Positions 17,661-27,462 of a stretch of DNA of 64,000 nucleotides are shown here, one piece after another (position 1 is the stretch's first letter; every line of letters begins with the position of its first letter). The position numbers and the translations under genes were made by a program. The notes beneath the pieces are model-generated. The model was not told the DNA's origin. It saw only the letters and a list, made by a program, of their open reading frames with translations, and ran no database searches. The DNA is from an uncultured Clostridia bacterium (GTDB lineage Bacteria; Bacillota; Clostridia; Oscillospirales; Ruminococcaceae), in NCBI GenBank assembly GCA_947589215.1, contig CANQCL010000002.1:1-64000 (forward strand), given 5' to 3'.

Positions 17661-18620
17661 ATGAGCGATGTATATACAGTTGCGTTAAGTCAAATAATTG
17701 ACGAGTTTAAATTAGAAGTGATCTGTGCGCCTGATAATTTAGATGAAATATTAATCTCAGATAATGATTTGAACAGACCCGGACTTCAGCTTAAGGGTTT
17801 TTACGAATATTTTAACTCAGAGCGTATACAGGTATGCGGAAATATGGAGTTTGCCTTTTTGGGTTCTATATCGCCTGAGGAGAGGAGAAAAGCTGTAAGC
17901 AGACTTTTTGAAACTAAAATTCCGGCGTTAGTTGTTGCCAGAGGACATGAAATATTTGCTGAGGTTATTGAGGCGGCAAAGGAGTATGATATTCCTTTGC
18001 TTAGAACTGAGGAGAGTACGACAAGCTTTATTGCAGCGCTTATAGGTTTTTTAAATCTCCACCTTGCGCCCAGAATCACCCGTCACGGAGTTTTAATTGA
18101 GGTATATGGCGAAGGATTGCTTATTGTGGGAGAAAGCGGAGTTGGAAAGAGTGAAACGGCTGTTGAGCTTGTAAAGAGAGGTCACAGACTTGTTGCCGAC
18201 GACGCAGTTGAAATAAGAAAGGTTTCAAACAAAAGCTTAGTCGGTTCGTCGCCAGACAATATAAGGCACTTTTTAGAGCTGAGAGGCGTGGGTATTATAA
18301 ATACCAGACGTTTATTCGGTATGGGTGCTGTTAAGGTTACAGAGAAGATAGATTTGGTTGTCGAGCTTGAAACTTGGGACCCAACAAAGGTTTACGACCG
18401 TATGGGAGTTGATAACGAGTATACTACCATCTTCGGCATAAAGATACCTAGCCTTACTATACCTATAAAGCCGGGAAGAAACCTAGCTATTATTTTAGAG
18501 GTCGCCGCTATGAACAACCGTCAGAAGAAGATGGGATACAATGCGGCTCAGGAGCTTTTAAATAATCTGGGTTTAGAGGTCGATAAAAAAGACACAATAA
18601 AGAATTGGGATACATTTTAG
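17661..18620 (+). CDS. hprK: HPr(Ser) kinase/phosphorylase
   Basis: HprK phosphorylates or dephosphorylates HPr at Ser46 and controls carbon catabolite repression in Firmicutes. It has 319 residues: an N-terminal regulatory domain, then a kinase domain with P-loop GESGVGKSETAVEL near residue 157, the capping segment HRLVADDAVEIR and the family signature LELRGVGIINTRRLFG. The ribosome binding site is AAAGGAGGG. No HPr gene lies in the window. Its position ahead of murB, rapZ and whiA is a known clostridial arrangement. Confidence 0.96.
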   Translation: MSDVYTVALSQIIDEFKLEVICAPDNLDEILISDNDLNRPGLQLKGFYEYFNSERIQVCGNMEFAFLGSISPEERRKAVSRLFETKIPALVVARGHEIFAEVIEAAKEYDIPLLRTEESTTSFIAALIGFLNLHLAPRITRHGVLIEVYGEGLLIVGESGVGKSETAVELVKRGHRLVADDAVEIRKVSNKSLVGSSPDNIRHFLELRGVGIINTRRLFGMGAVKVTEKIDLVVELETWDPTKVYDRMGVDNEYTTIFGIKIPSLTIPIKPGRNLAIILEVAAMNNRQKKMGYNAAQELLNNLGLEVDKKDTIKNWDTF

Positions 18621-18651
18621 AATTAAGAATATATTTCAGAAAGAGGAACAA

Positions 18652-19374
18652 ATGAGATACGAGGCAGATTTACACACACATACATTGGCGTCAACTCACG
18701 CTTACTCAACAATAATGGAAAACTGCAAAGCGGCGTATGAAAAGGGTGTTAAGATAATAGCAATGACAGACCACGCACCTTTGGAGCCTGACGCTCCGCA
18801 CATATGGCACATTGAAAATCTTGGTGTATTGCCCGATAAAATTGAGGGTGTAAGAGTTTTAAAGGGCGTTGAGGCTAATATTTGCAATTTAGAAGGTAAG
18901 CTGGATATAAGCGAGCGTGTTTTAAGCAGACTTGAGTGGGTAGTAGCTTCCTTTCACAGTCCTGTTTTTTGGATTGAAACTCCGAAGGAGTTATATGATA
19001 CATATAAAAAAGTATGTCAGAATATTCACGTTGATTTAATGGGACACCCGACAACATCGAATGTTGATTATGATGCTAAGGAGCTTGTCAAGTTGTTTAA
19101 GGAGTACGACAAGCTGGTCGAATTGAACGAGGCGTCGCTAGTTTCGGGAAGGACAAAAAAAGATAAGCTTGTTGAGCTTATGAAGGCTTGTAAAAAGTAT
19201 GAAACGCCTGTTGCGGTTGATTCTGACGCACATTTTTGCTATAAAATAGGCGATGTTACAAATGTGGAAAAACTGCTTACAGAGCTTAATTTCCCAAATG
19301 AGCTTATTGTAAACAGCGACGCTGAAAAGTTAAAAGAGAGAATAATAAAAAAACGGTCGTGGATTGAGTTTTGA
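18652..19374 (+). CDS. PHP-domain phosphoesterase (YcdX-like)
   Basis: The 240-residue protein is a single PHP domain with metal-binding motifs DLHTHTLAS at residue ~5, MTDHAPLEPDAPHIWHI, ASFHSPVFW, LMGHPTTSNVDYD and AVDSDAHFCYKIG. These place it in the YcdX-type phosphatase group, which uses a trinuclear metal centre. Histidinol phosphatase (HisK) is less likely, because no histidine genes are near and the length and motif spacing fit YcdX. The natural substrate is unknown. It sits in the hprK-murB operon. Confidence 0.85.
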   Translation: MRYEADLHTHTLASTHAYSTIMENCKAAYEKGVKIIAMTDHAPLEPDAPHIWHIENLGVLPDKIEGVRVLKGVEANICNLEGKLDISERVLSRLEWVVASFHSPVFWIETPKELYDTYKKVCQNIHVDLMGHPTTSNVDYDAKELVKLFKEYDKLVELNEASLVSGRTKKDKLVELMKACKKYETPVAVDSDAHFCYKIGDVTNVEKLLTELNFPNELIVNSDAEKLKERIIKKRSWIEF

Positions 19375-19399
19375 TTATAATTTATGCGGGGGATAGCTT

Positions 19400-20332
19400 A
19401 TGAAAGAAGATAATGCTATAATTAAAATAATACAAAAAGCAAAAGAACACGGCTGTAAGGTGCTGACAGATGAGCGTTTAAGTGAGCACACGACCTTTAA
19501 AATAGGAGGTCCTTGCAAGGCTTTCATCTCAATTAACGGCATTGATTGTCTTAAAGAGCTTATTCAGATTGCTGATAATGACGAGTATCCGTATTTTGTT
19601 ATGGGAAAGGGTTCTAATCTGCTTTTTGACGACAGAGGATTTGACGGGGTTATCTTTCATCTGGGCAGTGATTTTTCAAATATCAGCTTGGTTGACGACA
19701 CAACTATCAAGGCGGAAGCGGGCTGTTCGCTTATTAATGTTTGCAGGTTTGCATACGAAAACGGTCTGGGCGGACTGGAGTTTGCGTTTGGTATACCCGG
19801 TTCGGTAGGCGGAGCTGTTTATATGAATGCAGGAGCGTACGGCGGTGAGATAAAGGACGTTTTGATTTCTGCCAAAGCATTTAATAAAGGTAAAACATTT
19901 GAATTTGACGTTGGAGATATGAATTTATCCTATCGAAACAGCATATTTCAGGAGAATGGTTTTATTATAACTGAGGCGGTTTTTAAGCTGGCTAAAAAGG
20001 ATAAGTCTGAAATAAAGGCTTTAATGGATGATTATTTAAACAGAAGAAAAAGCAAGCAGCCTTTGGAGTACCCAAACGGCGGCTCGACCTTTAAAAGACC
20101 GACAGGTCAGTTTGCAGGCAAGCTTATTGAGGACAGCGGACTTCGGGGTTTCAGCGTTGGCAATGCTGAGGTGTCTCAAAAACACTGCGGATTTGTAATA
20201 AACAAAGGTAATGCTACCTTTGAGGAGGTAGCGAGTCTTATTAAAAAGGTTCAGAAAATTGTAAAAGAGAAAACAGGTTATTTTCTTGAATGTGAAGTGG
20301 AAATTGTAAGATACAATGCTGAACAGTTGTAA
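19400..20332 (+). CDS. murB: UDP-N-acetylenolpyruvoylglucosamine reductase
   Basis: This FAD enzyme reduces UDP-GlcNAc-enolpyruvate to UDP-MurNAc with NADPH, the second committed step of peptidoglycan synthesis. The 310 residues include TTFKIGGPCKAF, the FAD-binding MGKGSNLLFDDRGFDGV, FGIPGSVGGAVYMNAGAYGGE and PNGGSTFKRPTGQFAG, where the Ser is the proton donor. The segment QKHCGFVINKGNAT is also typical. It shares the operon with murD further upstream, so two early wall enzymes are coordinated. Confidence 0.95.
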   Translation: MKEDNAIIKIIQKAKEHGCKVLTDERLSEHTTFKIGGPCKAFISINGIDCLKELIQIADNDEYPYFVMGKGSNLLFDDRGFDGVIFHLGSDFSNISLVDDTTIKAEAGCSLINVCRFAYENGLGGLEFAFGIPGSVGGAVYMNAGAYGGEIKDVLISAKAFNKGKTFEFDVGDMNLSYRNSIFQENGFIITEAVFKLAKKDKSEIKALMDDYLNRRKSKQPLEYPNGGSTFKRPTGQFAGKLIEDSGLRGFSVGNAEVSQKHCGFVINKGNATFEEVASLIKKVQKIVKEKTGYFLECEVEIVRYNAEQL

Positions 20333-20385
20333 TTTGAGTTAAACTGATAAGACGTTGTATCGGCATTGAAGGGGATGAGTTAAAA

Positions 20386-21264
20386 ATGAAAGATATGGAG
20401 TTTGTTATTGTTACGGGAGTATCAGGCTCCGGCAAGTCGACAGTTGTAAATGTTTTAGAGGATATGGGGTATTATTGTATTGATAATATGCCTCCTGAGC
20501 TTATACTTAAATTTGCAGATATAACTACTGTAACGGCAGGTACTAAGTCTATTGAAAAGGTAGCTTTTGTTACAGATATCAGAGGCGGAAATTTTTTCAG
20601 TCAGCTTTATGATACTATAAAACAGCTTCAAAAAGAGCAGAGAAATTTAAAGGTGCTGTTTGTAGACGCAAGCGATGAAACAATCATAAGACGTTATAAG
20701 GAAACAAGAAGAAAGCATCCTCTTGACGATCAGATGAAGGGTAATATAGAAAAAGCTATTCAGGCAGAGCGTGATATGCTTGCTAATGTAAAGGGGATTT
20801 CTGATTATTTTATAGATTCATCTTTTCTGTCTGCAAATCAGTTGAAAGAAAAAGTTAAAAGTATGTTTTTAGCCGACGACGATGAATTTATGCAGATAGA
20901 TATTATGTCGTTCGGGTTTAAATACGGTCCTATGAGAGAGGCGGATCTGGTATTTGACGTTAGATGTTTGCCAAATCCATATTATGTTGACGAGCTTCGT
21001 CCTAAAACAGGTCTTTGCACAGAGGTATCAAGCTATGTGATGAAGTTTGAGCAGTCTGTTCAGCTTAAGCAGAAGCTGGAGGATTTAATGGATTTTTTGA
21101 TACCGCTTTATAAAAAAGAGGGTAAAAGTCAGCTTATTATAGCTTTTGGCTGTACGGGCGGCAAGCACAGAAGCGTGACATTTGCGGAAAATATGATGAA
21201 ATACTTATCAAAAAAGTATCACAAGGTAAGAATTTCTCACAGGGATATTAATAAGTACACATAA
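20386..21264 (+). CDS. rapZ: RapZ-family nucleotide-binding protein (YvcJ)
   Basis: The 292-residue protein has an N-terminal P-loop GVSGSGKST (residues 11-19) followed by the family-specific MGYYCIDNMPPELI, and the conserved C-terminal AFGCTGGKHRSVTFAENM. In E. coli RapZ is an RNase adapter for GlmZ. In B. subtilis YvcJ hydrolyses nucleotides and influences competence. It is followed after 16 bp by whiA. The yvcK gene that often stands between them in Firmicutes is absent here. Confidence 0.93.
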   Translation: MKDMEFVIVTGVSGSGKSTVVNVLEDMGYYCIDNMPPELILKFADITTVTAGTKSIEKVAFVTDIRGGNFFSQLYDTIKQLQKEQRNLKVLFVDASDETIIRRYKETRRKHPLDDQMKGNIEKAIQAERDMLANVKGISDYFIDSSFLSANQLKEKVKSMFLADDDEFMQIDIMSFGFKYGPMREADLVFDVRCLPNPYYVDELRPKTGLCTEVSSYVMKFEQSVQLKQKLEDLMDFLIPLYKKEGKSQLIIAFGCTGGKHRSVTFAENMMKYLSKKYHKVRISHRDINKYT

Positions 21265-21280
21265 AATCTTGGTGATTAAA

Positions 21281-22204
21281 ATGCAGTCTTTTTCGTATAT
21301 GGTAAAATCAGAAATTATTGATAATCTTTATTCCTTTGAAAAAGCAAATGCTGCGGTTCTGGGAATTTTGAAGCTTTCAAAAAGCTTTGGTAATGATGGT
21401 ATTGCATTGGTGACCGAAAATGAAAAGACAGCGGAATTTTTAGCAAACCATATGAATAAAATCTTCGGTCATACAGCTGTAAGTATAAAAGACTTGAGAA
21501 AATCTGAAAAGTCAAATCTTTTTACTGTAAGCGTTGACAGTAAAGACGACAGAGAATTTATAGCAAGCTTTTTCAATGTCAATGATAATAGACTTTCAAA
21601 AGATGATTTACCCAAAAAAAGATATATCCCAAGCTTGATAGCAGGTATTTTTCTAGCGTGCGGAAGTATTATAGACCCTAATAAGGAGTATCATATTGAG
21701 TTTGTAATGCCGAGCTTGGAGCTTTGCAACGACTTAGGATTGATTCTTATAGATCATTTTGGTATATTGGCAAAGCACACTGAGAGAAAAAACGCTAATA
21801 TAGTTTATATAAAGGAAAGCGAAAACATAGAGGATATGCTCACGCTTATGGGGGCTTCAAAAGCAAGTCTTGAGATTATGAATGTAAAAATTCTTAAAGA
21901 TGTGAGAAACAAAATCAACAGAGCAGTAAATTGCGACAACGCCAATATAGAGAAGTCATTAAAAGCGGCGGAAAGGCAGATAGAGGATATTGAGCTCATT
22001 GAGAGGACAATAGGGTTTGCAAGTCTTTCAGAAGATTTGAGAGAAATTGCAGAGGTAAGATATAATAATCCCGATTATAACTTAAAAGAGTTAGGACTTG
22101 CTTTGAACCCACCGATATCCCGTTCGGGAGCAAACCACAGGCTGGAGCGAATAAAAAAAGCGGCTGATGAGATAAGACAGAGAAAAGCTGAAAAAAGTAA
22201 GTAA
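21281..22204 (+). CDS. whiA: DNA-binding regulator WhiA
   Basis: WhiA combines a LAGLIDADG-like N-terminal fold with a C-terminal helix-turn-helix. It is needed for sporulation septation in Streptomyces and affects division and chromosome segregation in Bacillus. The protein is 307 residues from the ATG at 21281. The GTG at 21269 lies inside the GGTGAT ribosome binding site and is rejected. Motifs seen are RYIPSLIAGIFLACGSI, EYHIEFVMPSLELCNDL, NCDNANIEKSLKAAERQ and the HTH end PPISRSGANHRLERI. Confidence 0.93.
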   Translation: MQSFSYMVKSEIIDNLYSFEKANAAVLGILKLSKSFGNDGIALVTENEKTAEFLANHMNKIFGHTAVSIKDLRKSEKSNLFTVSVDSKDDREFIASFFNVNDNRLSKDDLPKKRYIPSLIAGIFLACGSIIDPNKEYHIEFVMPSLELCNDLGLILIDHFGILAKHTERKNANIVYIKESENIEDMLTLMGASKASLEIMNVKILKDVRNKINRAVNCDNANIEKSLKAAERQIEDIELIERTIGFASLSEDLREIAEVRYNNPDYNLKELGLALNPPISRSGANHRLERIKKAADEIRQRKAEKSK

Positions 22205-22247
22205 CTGCGTTAGCAGAATATAGAACAAAAAACAGGAGGTACAAATT

Positions 22248-22541
22248 ATGATTATCATTTTGTTGTTGGGAGTATTGCTGACTGCGTCAGGCGTATGGCT
22301 TATTAAAACGGTCATAGACGCCAAGAAAAACAAATCAAAACAAAACGGCGACAAGATTGAATTTACCGAAGAAACAGGATATAGTCTTGCTTCTATGGGC
22401 ATTGTTATGATGATTTCGTCTATTGTGAAAATGTCGGGAGGAATTGGAACAGGCGGTTTTGTCTTTGTATTTCTTTTAAATATTGCCGGTCTGGCAGGAC
22501 TTCTTTATCTTATTTATCAAAAGCATTATTCTCATAATTAA
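22248..22541 (+). CDS. Small two-to-three-helix membrane protein, unknown function
   Basis: A 97-residue protein with a strong ribosome binding site (AGGAGGT). Residues 1-23 form one hydrophobic segment, followed by a Lys/Asn-rich loop (DAKKNKSKQNGDK). Two more hydrophobic segments follow at about 46-60 and 68-90. No known domain is recognised. It lies 43 bp after whiA and is probably the last gene of that operon. Confidence 0.7.
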   Translation: MIIILLLGVLLTASGVWLIKTVIDAKKNKSKQNGDKIEFTEETGYSLASMGIVMMISSIVKMSGGIGTGGFVFVFLLNIAGLAGLLYLIYQKHYSHN

Positions 22542-22549
22542 TTGTATTT

Positions 22550-22581
22550 GAGGCTTGTTATTTAGTTTCAAGCCTCGATTT
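22550..22581 (+). terminator. Weak intrinsic terminator
   Basis: The perfect 8-bp stem GAGGCTTG/CAAGCCTC (22550-22557 with 22569-22576) is followed by a broken T run (GATTTGTTGTTT). Confidence 0.5.
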
Positions 22582-22625
22582 GTTGTTTGTTATTTTGCAG
22601 TTTATAGAAGGGAGTGTGGTCGATT

Positions 22626-25600
22626 ATGACTGATTTTGTGCATCTTCACGTTCACAGCGAGTATTCGCTTTTAGACGGTGCTTGCAGAATAAGCGAGCTT
22701 GTAAAAAAGGCTAAAGACTTAGGTCAGGACGCAATAGCCGTAACCGATCACGGAAATATGTATGCCGCTGTTGAGTTTTACAATGAGTGCAAAAAGCAGG
22801 GCATAAAACCGATAATAGGCTGCGAGGTTTATGTTGCTCCGAGAACAAGGTTTGATAAGGTGAACCGAATTGATACTTCTCCTTATCATTTGATTTTACT
22901 GTGCAAAAACATGAAAGGCTATAAGAATCTTATCAAGCTTGTTTCAATCGGATATACAGAGGGCTTTTATTCAAAGCCAAGAGTCGATATTGAGAGCTTA
23001 AAAAAATACAGCGAGGGACTTGTTTGTCTGTCTGCGTGTTTGGCGGGAGAAGTAGCGAGAAAACTTTCAAATAACGATTATAACGGCACTAAGGAGACGG
23101 CACTGCTCTACAGAGAGATATTCGGAGAGGGCAATTATTTTATTGAGGTACAAAATCACAAGTTCTATGATCAGGAAAGGATACTGCCTTTGCAGTTTAA
23201 GCTTTCTGAGGAAACTGGTATACCGCTGGTCGCAACAAACGATTGTCACTACATTTCAAAAGATGACGCAAATGCTCAGAGAATTCTGATGTGCATTTCA
23301 ACAAACACAACTGTAAACGACCCAAAGTCGATGGAATTTCCAACTGAAGAGTTTTATGTAAAAAGCGGAGACGAAATGCTTGAGCTTTTTAAAAGCACTC
23401 CACAGGCTGTTTCAAACACAAGAATTATTGCCGATATGTGCAATGTTGAATTTGAGTTTGGTAAGACAAAGCTGCCTTATTTTCACATTGACGGTGTAAG
23501 CGATAACACAGAGTATTTTATATCTATGTGCCAAAAGGGATTAAAGGAAAGGTACGGCAACCCAACAGAAGAAGCCTACAAAAGGCTTGATTACGAGATT
23601 AAAATTATAAGTCAGATGGGATATGTTGATTACTACCTCATAGTATGGGATTTTATAAACTATGCAAAACAGCATGGTATCCCTGTGGGTCCGGGCAGAG
23701 GTTCGGGTGCGGGAAGTCTTTGTGCTTACTGCATTGGTATAACGGAAATCGATCCGCTTAAATACAATCTTCTCTTTGAGAGGTTTTTAAACCCTGAGAG
23801 AGTTTCTATGCCCGATTTTGATATTGACTTTTGTATTGACGGGCGTCAGAATGTAATAGATTATGTTCAGAATAAATACGGCACAGACCACGTTGCTCAG
23901 ATAGTTACCTTTGGTACATTGGCGGCGAGAGCGTCTATAAGAGATGTTGCAAGGGCTATGGCGCTTCCGTATCAGACAGCTGATATGGTAGCTAAACTTA
24001 TTCCCAGAGAGCTTAATATAACTATTGAAAAGGCTTTGGAGAAGTCGTCTGACTTAAAGGAGTTATATGATAAGGACCCTAAAATAAGAGAGCTTTTAGA
24101 TATGGCAAAGAAGGTTGAGGGCATGCCCAGAAACACCTCGACTCATGCCGCAGGTGTGGTAATTACAAAAGAGCCTGTTGACGAGTATGTTCCTCTACAG
24201 AGCAACGACGGGCAAATCGTAACGCAATACACAATGACGGTTTTGGAGAGTCTTGGGCTTTTGAAAATTGATTTTCTGGGACTTCGCAACCTCACTGTTA
24301 TAAACAATTGTCAAAAGCTTGTCCGCAGTAAAGAGCCTGAATTTGATATCAAGAATATTTCATACGATGATAAGGCTGTTTACGAAATGCTTTCAAAGGG
24401 TAAGACTGAGGGTGTTTTCCAGTTTGAAAGCGCAGGTATGACCGCCACTATTATGAGACTTCAGCCGGAAAGGCTTGAGGATCTGATAGCTGTAATTTCA
24501 CTATACCGTCCGGGACCTATGGATTCTATACCAACATATATAAGAAACCGTCACAACCCTGAATATGTAAAATATAAAACTCCGCTTTTAAAGGATATTT
24601 TAGACGTAACCTACGGATGCATCGTGTATCAGGAGCAGGTTATGCAGATTTTCAGAACGCTTGCGGGGTATTCATACGGCAGAGCCGATATTGTAAGACG
24701 TGCAATGGCAAAGAAAAAGCACAAGGTTCTGGAGGCGGAGCGAAAGGCTTTTGTGTACGGGGAAAAAAATCCCGACGGCACGGTAAACTGCGTTGGAGCT
24801 GTTGCAAACGGCGTTGAGGAAAGCGTTGCAAATGAAATTTTCGATGAGATGACTTCCTTTGCGTCATATGCGTTTAATAAATCTCATGCGGCGGCTTATG
24901 CAACGGTCGCTTATCAGACGGCTTATCTGAAGTGCCATTATTACAAGCCTTATATGGCGTCATTGATGACCTCTGTAATCACGGATAATACTTCAAAGCT
25001 TGTTGAGTATATTAACGAGTGCGAAAAAAATAACGTTAAAATGCTTCACCTGGATATTAACAAAAGCCAAGAGGGATTTATTGCTGAGGATAACGGCATA
25101 CGCTTTGCGCTTTTGGCGATAAAGTCGCTGGGCAGAGGGGTTATAGCTAAAATAATTGCCGAGCGACAGATGCGGGGTAGCTATAAATCTCTACAGGATT
25201 TCTGCGAGAGAATGTTAGACGATATCAATGTAAGGGCGGTGGAGGCTCTTATAAAAAGCGGAGCGTTTGACTGTTTCCCGACTAACAGACGGCAAATGAT
25301 ACAAAGCTATGAAATGATTTTGCAAAGTCTTAACGACAACAAGAGAAGAAATATTTCAGGGCAGATGGATTTGTTCGGTGATGTTTCTGAAAGCGACAGT
25401 TCTATGGAACTTGAAATACCTTATGTAGCTGAATTTGACAGAAACGAGCTACTTGCAATGGAAAAGCAGATCATAGGCATATATTTGTCGGGACATCCGC
25501 TGGACAGTTACTCTGAAATTATTAAAGCGTCGAGGTTTACGCTTATAGGAGACGTAGTAAATCAAAGCAGTGAGGGCAATTATACTTCAAAATACAAAGA

Positions 25601-26093
25601 TGACGATAAGGTGAGTATTTTTGCAATGCTCTCATATAAAAAGATGTATACTACTAAAAGCAACTCGCAAATGGCTTTTACAAGGTTTGAAGATAAGACG
25701 GGTGAGACAGAGGTTATTATTTTCCCTAATTTGTTTGAACAGTATAAGAGCAAGCTGGGAGAGGGCGCTATTCTAATAATCAACGGCAGAGTTTCGTTCA
25801 AGGACGACGAACCGCCCAAAATAATTGCGGAGGAAATTGAAGATCTTGATGCTTTTGAAAATTCTCTTAAAGATAAATCGGTATGGCTGAAATTAAATTC
25901 ATCTGACAAGCAGAAAATAAATGAAATAGTTAGGTGTTCTCGTGAAAATGAAGGTCAGTCGAAGGTGTATTTTTACTTTGACGATATAAAGAAAAAGACA
26001 ATGCACAGAGAAGTTACAGGGGTCAAGATAACAAATGACTTTTTGATTCAGCTTGCGGAAATTTTAGGCAAGGGAAATGTTGTTGTAAAGTAG
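22626..26093 (+). CDS. dnaE: DNA polymerase III alpha subunit (DnaE type)
   Basis: Replicative polymerase catalytic subunit of 1155 residues from the ATG at 22626, which follows AAGGGAG; the GTG at 22614 lies in the binding site itself. The N-terminal PHP domain starts HLHVHSEYSLLDGACR and has AVTDHGN. The palm has GPGRGSGAGSLCAY and the metal-binding PDFDIDFC near residue 396. The fingers and helix-hairpin-helix region follow (STHAAGVVIT, YRPGPMDSIP, FNKSHAAAYA). A C-terminal OB fold is near residue 1000. No PolC-type exonuclease insertion is present, so this is DnaE, not PolC. Confidence 0.96.
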   Translation: MTDFVHLHVHSEYSLLDGACRISELVKKAKDLGQDAIAVTDHGNMYAAVEFYNECKKQGIKPIIGCEVYVAPRTRFDKVNRIDTSPYHLILLCKNMKGYKNLIKLVSIGYTEGFYSKPRVDIESLKKYSEGLVCLSACLAGEVARKLSNNDYNGTKETALLYREIFGEGNYFIEVQNHKFYDQERILPLQFKLSEETGIPLVATNDCHYISKDDANAQRILMCISTNTTVNDPKSMEFPTEEFYVKSGDEMLELFKSTPQAVSNTRIIADMCNVEFEFGKTKLPYFHIDGVSDNTEYFISMCQKGLKERYGNPTEEAYKRLDYEIKIISQMGYVDYYLIVWDFINYAKQHGIPVGPGRGSGAGSLCAYCIGITEIDPLKYNLLFERFLNPERVSMPDFDIDFCIDGRQNVIDYVQNKYGTDHVAQIVTFGTLAARASIRDVARAMALPYQTADMVAKLIPRELNITIEKALEKSSDLKELYDKDPKIRELLDMAKKVEGMPRNTSTHAAGVVITKEPVDEYVPLQSNDGQIVTQYTMTVLESLGLLKIDFLGLRNLTVINNCQKLVRSKEPEFDIKNISYDDKAVYEMLSKGKTEGVFQFESAGMTATIMRLQPERLEDLIAVISLYRPGPMDSIPTYIRNRHNPEYVKYKTPLLKDILDVTYGCIVYQEQVMQIFRTLAGYSYGRADIVRRAMAKKKHKVLEAERKAFVYGEKNPDGTVNCVGAVANGVEESVANEIFDEMTSFASYAFNKSHAAAYATVAYQTAYLKCHYYKPYMASLMTSVITDNTSKLVEYINECEKNNVKMLHLDINKSQEGFIAEDNGIRFALLAIKSLGRGVIAKIIAERQMRGSYKSLQDFCERMLDDINVRAVEALIKSGAFDCFPTNRRQMIQSYEMILQSLNDNKRRNISGQMDLFGDVSESDSSMELEIPYVAEFDRNELLAMEKQIIGIYLSGHPLDSYSEIIKASRFTLIGDVVNQSSEGNYTSKYKDDDKVSIFAMLSYKKMYTTKSNSQMAFTRFEDKTGETEVIIFPNLFEQYKSKLGEGAILIINGRVSFKDDEPPKIIAEEIEDLDAFENSLKDKSVWLKLNSSDKQKINEIVRCSRENEGQSKVYFYFDDIKKKTMHREVTGVKITNDFLIQLAEILGKGNVVVK

Positions 26094-26181
26094 CAGGATA
26101 ATAAAATAAAAAAAGCGTGGTAAAACTTAATAATTTATGGTATACTAACCGTAAGTAAGTATTTTTGAATGGAGAATAACA

Positions 26182-27462
26182 ATGTCAAATGTTAAAAAGA
26201 GAGAACAAATTTCAGATGGTGTTTATATTACGACCATACATGATAAAAAGTTCAACGTGAATACAATAGGGATAAGATTTATTTCAAAGGTTGACGAGAA
26301 AAAAGCGTCGGCATATTCTTTGGTTACCAGAGTGCTCCAAACCTCAAATTCTAAATACACAACTAGAACAAAGCTTACAAAGGAGCTTGCAAGGCTTTAC
26401 GGAGCAGGGATTTCACAAAGCGTATTCAGGTTAGGTGACAGTCAGGCTTTCTATTTGGGAGCAAATTGCGTATGCGACAGGTATGCTCTTGAGAATGAGG
26501 AGATAACAAACAGCGTGACTGAGATTTTGCTTGATTGTATTTTTTCGCCCAATCTGGTAAACGGAATATTCAACGAGAGCGATTTTGAAATAATCAAGCG
26601 TGAGCTTATTGACAATATAAACAATAAGATAAACGATAAAAGAGGTTACGCTATAGACAAGGCTCTGGAAACTGTTTTTGAAAACGAGCCGGCAGGCGTT
26701 CCTCTGGACGGAACGGTTGAGGAGCTTGAAAAGCTGACCTGTAAAGATGCTTACAACGAGTATAAGGAAATGCTTAGAACATCTCGAATTGAGATAACCG
26801 TTTCGGGCGGTGGGGATTTTGATGAAACAGTTAAACTTATAAAAAGCAGATTTGAAGGGCTTGAAAGAGCGTTTACAAATGATGAGTTTGTGTTGATAAG
26901 CCCTGTAAAGGAAACCACTGCAAAGGTCAATGAGAAATTTGATGTTTTGCAGTGCAAAATGGTGCTTGCTTTTAAAACTGATATTAAAGACCCCGAACAG
27001 CTAAAGCTATTTTCACTTATGTTCGGAGGACTGCCGTCGTCAAAGCTGTTTATGAATGTTCGTGAAAAGCTTAGTCTTTGCTATTACTGTTCTTCCAATA
27101 TCATTTCTGAAAAGGGTGTAATGCTTATAGACAGCGGCGTTGAGGATTCTAATTTAAGCAAGGCAAAGGACGAGATTTTAAAACAGCTTGATGAAATGGC
27201 AAATGGGAACTTCTCTGATGATGAGCTTAACAATGCCAAAACAGCGGTATGCGGTTCTATGCGTTCTTATAATGACAGTGCCTCAGGGCTTGCGACTTGG
27301 TGGCTTACTCAGCTATGCGTCTGGAACAGGGATTTTTCGCCTGAGGACGCAATAGAAAAGTACAAAGGTATAACAAGAGAGGATATTATTGAAGCAGCAA
27401 AAAGCTATAAGCTTGATACTGTTTATATTATGTCGGGTGATGAAAAGGGAGGTGCTGAATAA
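26182..27462 (+). CDS. M16-like protein without zinc motif (YmfF type)
   Basis: A 426-residue member of the M16 peptidase superfamily. It has no HxxEH zinc motif in the N-terminal half (the region reads SAYSLVTRVLQTSNSKY), so it should be the catalytically inactive partner. The C-terminal half keeps the M16 features LFGGLPSSKLFMNVREKLSLCYYCSS. The following gene, which overlaps it by one base, carries the active site. In B. subtilis the YmfF/YmfH pair is annotated as associated with 5-aminopentanol modification of EF-P, but their exact job is unknown. Confidence 0.82.
   Translation: MSNVKKREQISDGVYITTIHDKKFNVNTIGIRFISKVDEKKASAYSLVTRVLQTSNSKYTTRTKLTKELARLYGAGISQSVFRLGDSQAFYLGANCVCDRYALENEEITNSVTEILLDCIFSPNLVNGIFNESDFEIIKRELIDNINNKINDKRGYAIDKALETVFENEPAGVPLDGTVEELEKLTCKDAYNEYKEMLRTSRIEITVSGGGDFDETVKLIKSRFEGLERAFTNDEFVLISPVKETTAKVNEKFDVLQCKMVLAFKTDIKDPEQLKLFSLMFGGLPSSKLFMNVREKLSLCYYCSSNIISEKGVMLIDSGVEDSNLSKAKDEILKQLDEMANGNFSDDELNNAKTAVCGSMRSYNDSASGLATWWLTQLCVWNRDFSPEDAIEKYKGITREDIIEAAKSYKLDTVYIMSGDEKGGAE

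Noticed and set aside
18652-19374. Histidinol-phosphatase (HisK) assignment for the PHP protein
   Set aside because: Motifs and length fit the YcdX group better and no histidine biosynthesis gene is near.
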